DNA of 9,157 nt from Chloroflexi bacterium RBG_16_72_14 (lineage in GTDB: Bacteria > Chloroflexota > Limnocylindria > Limnocylindrales > CSP1-4): positions 43,665 through 52,821 of the forward strand of contig MGOE01000065.1 in assembly GCA_001797035.1 (NCBI GenBank), given 5' to 3'. Position numbers and translations under genes: made by a program. The notes below the pieces were generated by a model. That model made no database searches, was not told the DNA's origin, and saw only the letters and a program-made list of their open reading frames with translations. Positions 6,692 to 9,157 of the stretch are shown here, piece by piece; the first letter of the stretch is position 1; each line of letters begins with the position of its first letter.

Positions 6692-7374
6692 GCGAGGCCG
6701 TCGCGTCGCCGCCCGCCGTCGCGCCGCCGGCGCCCGTGGTCGCGGGGTCGCTGGGCCTCCTGGGCGGCACGTTCGATCCCATCCACCACGGGCATCTCGC
6801 GATCGCCGAGGAGGCCCGAGAGGCGCTCGGGCTGGAGCGGGTCCTGCTCGTGCCCGCCGCGATGCCGCCGCACAAGCCCGGCCGACCGGTGACGGCGGCG
6901 GAGGACCGGCTGGCGATGCTGGAGCTCGCGATCGCCGGCAACCCGGCCTTTGCGGTGAGCCGCGTCGAGCTGGACCGGGGCGGCCGCTCGTACACCGTGG
7001 ATACGCTCGAGGCGCTCCGCGCCGAGCGCGGCACGAGCGCGGCGGAACCGTGGTTCATCCTGTCCGCGGAGGCGCTCGCGGAGTTCCCGACCTGGCGCCG
7101 GCCCGACCGGATCCTCGAGCTGTGCCGGCTGGCGGTCGTCCCCCGCGCCGGGCATGAACCGCTCGACGTCGCCTGGCTGGCCGCGAACCTCCCCGGGCGC
7201 GAATCGCGTGTCCGGTTCCTCCCCGGGCCCCTCTTGCCCATCTCCGGTAGCGTGGTGCGACGCCGGGCCGCGGCAGGACGCTCCGTCCGCTACCTCGTCC
7301 CCGAGGCCGTGGCCAACTACATCGCCGAGCACCGCCTGTACACCGAACCCGCCCGGAGGACGCAGACCCCGTGA
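6688..7374 (+). CDS. nadD: Nicotinate-nucleotide adenylyltransferase
   Basis: NadD transfers AMP from ATP to nicotinate mononucleotide, giving deamido-NAD, the step before NAD synthetase. The GTG start overlaps the obgE stop (GTGA, 6688-6691), with GAGG at 6677-6680 as ribosome-binding site, so translation is probably coupled. The 228-residue product has the nucleotidyltransferase signature GGTFDPIHHGH (26-36) with its HxGH, a VPAAMPPHKP segment, and SYTVDTLEALR. Two usually conserved motifs deviate. The FIxGxD-type motif reads FILSAEAL (123-130), with Ser126 and Glu128 where Gly and Asp are usual. The ISSTxIR motif reads ISGSVVR (185-191). About 20 Ala/Pro/Val-rich residues precede the conserved core. 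Context, length and the remaining motifs still support NadD. The deviations could be lineage-specific or affect kinetics. Confidence 0.95.
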   Translation: MSEAVASPPAVAPPAPVVAGSLGLLGGTFDPIHHGHLAIAEEAREALGLERVLLVPAAMPPHKPGRPVTAAEDRLAMLELAIAGNPAFAVSRVELDRGGRSYTVDTLEALRAERGTSAAEPWFILSAEALAEFPTWRRPDRILELCRLAVVPRAGHEPLDVAWLAANLPGRESRVRFLPGPLLPISGSVVRRRAAAGRSVRYLVPEAVANYIAEHRLYTEPARRTQTP

Positions 7375-7796
7375 CCGATCCCGTCCACGCCGCCGCCCCG
7401 CGCCCGGACGGCCTCCCGCACCGCGAGGCCGCGGCGCCGCCCTCGACGGACCGCGCGCCGCTCGACCTCGCCCGGCGCATCGTCGAGCTCGCGGAGGACA
7501 AGAAGGCGGCCGACATCGTGCTGCTCGACCTGGGCGAGCTCACGACGCTGGCGGACGCGTTCGTCATCTGCTCGGGCGGCTCCGAGCGGCAGATCGCGGC
7601 CATCGCGGACGGGATCCTCGAGGCGTTGCGCGACGAGGGGACGAAGCCCATCGGGCGTGAGGGGACGCCGGAATCGCACTGGGTCCTGCTGGACTACGGC
7701 TCCGTGATCGTGCACGTGTTCACGCCCCCGGAGCGGGACTACTACCAGCTGGAGCGGCACTGGTCCGGGGCGCGGACGGTGCTGCGGGTCCAGTAG
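7371..7796 (+). CDS. rsfS: Ribosomal silencing factor RsfS (Iojap/DUF143)
   Basis: RsfS binds L14 (uL14) of the large subunit and blocks joining with the small subunit, slowing translation when nutrients are scarce. The 141-residue product has an Ala/Pro-rich N-terminal extension (about 1-29), then the complete domain (about 30-138). Its hallmarks are DIVLLDL, LADAFVICSGGSERQ, ESHWVLLDYG, VIVHVF and YYQLERHWSGA. The GTG start overlaps the nadD stop (GTGA, 7371-7374). It has a strong GGAGGA at 7355-7360, ten bases upstream, inside nadD. It is the last gene of the operon. The neighbourhood obg-nadD-rsfS is common in bacteria. A methyltransferase gene often found next (rlmH) is not here. Confidence 0.96.
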   Translation: MTDPVHAAAPRPDGLPHREAAAPPSTDRAPLDLARRIVELAEDKKAADIVLLDLGELTTLADAFVICSGGSERQIAAIADGILEALRDEGTKPIGREGTPESHWVLLDYGSVIVHVFTPPERDYYQLERHWSGARTVLRVQ

Positions 7797-7813
7797 CGGC
7801 CAGGTCACCGCGG

Positions 7814-7839
7814 GCGGGTACCTCCCCCGGGGGTACCGC
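7814..7839 (+). other. Dyad of two GGTACC sites flanking CCCCCGGGGG after rsfS
   Basis: GGTACC occurs at 7817-7822 and 7832-7837. Between them, slightly overlapping, is the perfect palindrome CCCCCGGGGG (7824-7833). The two GGTACC copies can pair, and GC/GC (7814-7815 with 7838-7839) extends the stem with one bulged G. No T-run follows. It could end the obgE operon transcript or be an operator for the next gene. Both are inference. Confidence 0.3.
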
Positions 7840-7869
7840 TGGGTCATGTCCCGAGCGCATCGGCCTTCC

Positions 7870-7875
7870 TAGCAT
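7870..7875 (+). promoter_or_regulatory. Possible -10 box for the zinc-ribbon gene
   Basis: TAGCAT fits TAnnnT and is the same hexamer proposed before pyrG (356-361). No convincing -35 box is found 16-19 bases upstream. If used, the leader would be about 45 bases. This is weak evidence. Confidence 0.2.
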
Positions 7876-7926
7876 CCGTCGCACGAGGTCGCCCAGTGTG
7901 GACGACCGCTTCCGGAGACGGACCCT

Positions 7927-8181
7927 GTGTCGGGCCTTCGCGACCGCTGCCCTGGCTGCTCCCGTCGCCTCATCATCACGAGGTTCGACACGACGTTCCG
8001 GCTGCCCGACCGCACCGAGCGCCTGTGCTTCGGGATCCCCGGCGGCCTGTGCGAGGACTGCCACCAGCTGTACATCGACCCCGAGCTGATCGAGCTGCTC
8101 GACCTCGGGGCGGGCCGCTGCGTGTTCGCGATCGAGAGCGACGTGGTCCTCCAGGAAGAGGCGTGGTCCTCGGCCGACTGA
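7927..8181 (+). CDS. Small YgiT-type zinc-ribbon protein
   Basis: This is an 84-residue protein with two CxxC pairs, CPGC (Cys8, Cys11) and CEDC (Cys42, Cys45), separated by about 30 residues and followed by HQLYIDPELIELLDL. The spacing and the pattern PGGLCEDCHQLYI match the zinc-binding domain of YgiT/MqsA-type proteins. No DNA-binding helix-turn-helix domain follows, unlike full MqsA. The GTG start has GGAG at 7914-7917, nine bases upstream. The neighbours are rsfS and the convergent holA, and no mRNA-cleaving toxin gene is adjacent, so a toxin-antitoxin role is not supported here. Cys34 is an extra cysteine outside the pairs. The function is unknown. Structural zinc binding is the only property I would infer. 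Confidence 0.75.
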   Translation: MSGLRDRCPGCSRRLIITRFDTTFRLPDRTERLCFGIPGGLCEDCHQLYIDPELIELLDLGAGRCVFAIESDVVLQEEAWSSAD

Positions 8182-8182
8182 C

Positions 8183-8225
8183 GGGCTCCAGCCCCGCCCT
8201 CAGCCTCGCCGCGGCGCGGCGGGGG
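8183..8225. terminator. Inverted repeats between and over the convergent gene ends
   Basis: GGGC (8183-8186) pairs with GCCC (8191-8194). Alternatively CCCCGCC (8192-8198) pairs with GGCGGGG (8218-8224), enclosing the perfect palindrome CGCCGCGGCG (8207-8216). The region covers the 18-base gap between the two stops and the last codons of holA. A shared bidirectional terminator would suit the convergent layout, but there are no T-runs on either strand. Confidence 0.3.
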
Positions 8226-9157
8226 ATCCGGCGGAGGCGCTCGCCACCCGCTCCTGCACCCACAGCGCGAACGCCAGCCGCCGCTGGCTGTCGGTCCCGA
8301 ACGCGTCCGGCGCCCCCTTGACCATGGCATCGAGCTCCAGCACGCCCTCGAGGGCGTCCTCGAGCTCCGCGGACGTCCACGCCCTCGCCTGTCGGGCAAG
8401 GATCTCGACGCGGTACGGGTTCATCGCCAGCGCCCGGACCAGCGCGGCCGGCGCGACGCCCGAGGCGAGCTGGTCGGCGACCTCGAGGAGCTCGCGCAGG
8501 CGCCGATGGAGCTGGACGAGGATCACGGGCTCGGGCGTGGACTCGAGGAGGTGGTCGAGGAGCCGCGCGGCCGTCGCGGCACGGCGCTCGGCGACGGCAT
8601 CGAGGAAGGCCCAGGTCGAGTCCGGGACGACCTCGGGGACGAGCGCCTGCACGTCCTCCTGGGCGATCGCGCCGTCGGGGCGATAGAGCGCGAGCTTCTC
8701 GAGCTCCGCGACCGCGAGCGCTCCCTGCCGCTGGCGGTCCACGTCGCCCTCCCGCACGAACCCGCCGACCCGCCGCGCCAGCTCCTTCGCGGCCCCCTGA
8801 CCGAGCCGCAGCCCCCGTTCCGTGGCGCGCGCAGCGATCCAGCCGCCCAGCGCGTCCGCGGTGGGGGCCTTGAACAGTCGCGCCTCCCCGCCGGCCCGCC
8901 GGACGGAGGCCTCGAGGCCCTGGAGCGAGGCGGACCGGCGGTTGCCGGCGTCGCCCTGCTCGACGAACACGAGCGCGTTGCCCGGCGCGACGCTGCGGAT
9001 CGCGCCCTCGAGCGCCCCGCGGGCGTCCTTCGAGCGCAGCAGCGGCGCCGGGTCCTCGACGACGGCCAGCGTGCCGCCGCCGAACATCGGGGCCGTCGCG
9101 ACCCGCTCGGCGATGGCCGACGCGGTCGTCTCGGCGCCCGTCCCCCGCCAGCGCTCC
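8200..9157 (-). CDS. holA: DNA polymerase III delta subunit (5' end beyond the window)
   Basis: Delta is the clamp-loader subunit that opens the sliding clamp. The frame runs on the minus strand from the window edge to a TGA at 8200-8202, giving 319 visible residues. An ATG at 9085-9087 is internal: the family motif spans it, reading IAERVATAPMFGGGTLAVVED, which matches the delta segment before the loop near the clamp-binding region. E. coli HolA is 343 residues with about 75 before this point, so roughly 50 N-terminal residues lie outside. Further matches are LVFVEQGD, the KELARRVGG helix, LEKLALY, the VPDSTWAFLDAVAERR stretch at the start of the collar domain, and LVQLHRRLRELLEV in the C-terminal helical domain. 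A Walker A motif is not expected in delta. The gene converges on the zinc-ribbon gene. Identification rests on overall pattern and context. Confidence 0.93.
   Translation of the reverse strand, partial: ERWRGTGAETTASAIAERVATAPMFGGGTLAVVEDPAPLLRSKDARGALEGAIRSVAPGNALVFVEQGDAGNRRSASLQGLEASVRRAGGEARLFKAPTADALGGWIAARATERGLRLGQGAAKELARRVGGFVREGDVDRQRQGALAVAELEKLALYRPDGAIAQEDVQALVPEVVPDSTWAFLDAVAERRAATAARLLDHLLESTPEPVILVQLHRRLRELLEVADQLASGVAPAALVRALAMNPYRVEILARQARAWTSAELEDALEGVLELDAMVKGAPDAFGTDSQRRLAFALWVQERVASASAGSPAAPRRG

Noticed and set aside
7927..8181. Toxin-antitoxin antitoxin of the MqsA type
   Set aside because: Only the zinc domain is present. No helix-turn-helix and no adjacent toxin gene are visible.
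9085..9087. ATG on the minus strand as the start of holA
   Set aside because: The conserved delta motif spans this codon and the frame is open to the window edge, so the true start is outside.

Overview
The window is very GC-rich, densely packed housekeeping DNA, apparently a bacterial chromosome. Seven genes read rightward and one, at the right edge, reads leftward. In order they are: the 3' end of a membrane-anchored protein of unknown function; pyrG (CTP synthase); rho (transcription terminator); a LysM-LysM-M23 cell-wall hydrolase; obgE/cgtA; nadD; rsfS; a small YgiT-type zinc-ribbon protein; and, convergent with it, holA (DNA polymerase III delta), cut by the window end. I see no tRNA, rRNA, CRISPR array, insertion sequence or phage gene.

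Taxonomy is inference. The GC content, the GTG and TTG starts and the obg-nadD-rsfS cluster fit Actinomycetota or high-GC Chloroflexota (Limnocylindria-like). Rho here is about 459 residues and lacks the long Arg/Asp/Asn-rich insertion usual in actinobacterial Rho. Together with the Pro-Thr-Lys/poly-Gly linker in the hydrolase, this makes me favour Chloroflexota, at moderate confidence.

Layout: positions 1-287 hold the gene tail. Positions 288-388 are a short intergenic region with a Shine-Dalgarno for pyrG (389-2092). Positions 2093-2299 hold a good sigma70-type promoter whose spacer is a perfect dyad, then a leader ending in a hairpin over the rho ribosome-binding region. rho is 2300-3679. 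The 312-base gap 3680-3991 holds a GC-rich stem just after rho, a candidate promoter near 3819-3848, and a leader (3862-3990) in which several complementary segments nest into one long folded RNA that ends at the Shine-Dalgarno and TTG start of the hydrolase gene (3992-5332). After a hairpin, obgE (5402-6691) starts without a Shine-Dalgarno but with a -10-like box at the spacing expected for a leaderless mRNA. nadD (6688-7374) and rsfS (7371-7796) follow with GTGA start/stop overlaps, so obgE-nadD-rsfS is one translationally coupled operon. A small zinc-ribbon gene (7927-8181) and holA (8200 to the edge, minus strand) converge with 18 bases between their stops.

The genes cover CTP supply, transcription termination, cell-wall cutting, ribosome assembly, NAD synthesis, ribosome silencing and replication, so most coding content is ordinary. 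The most interesting parts are non-coding: the structured leader before the hydrolase gene and the promoter and leader of rho. The orphan zinc-ribbon gene and the altered NadD motifs are secondary points.
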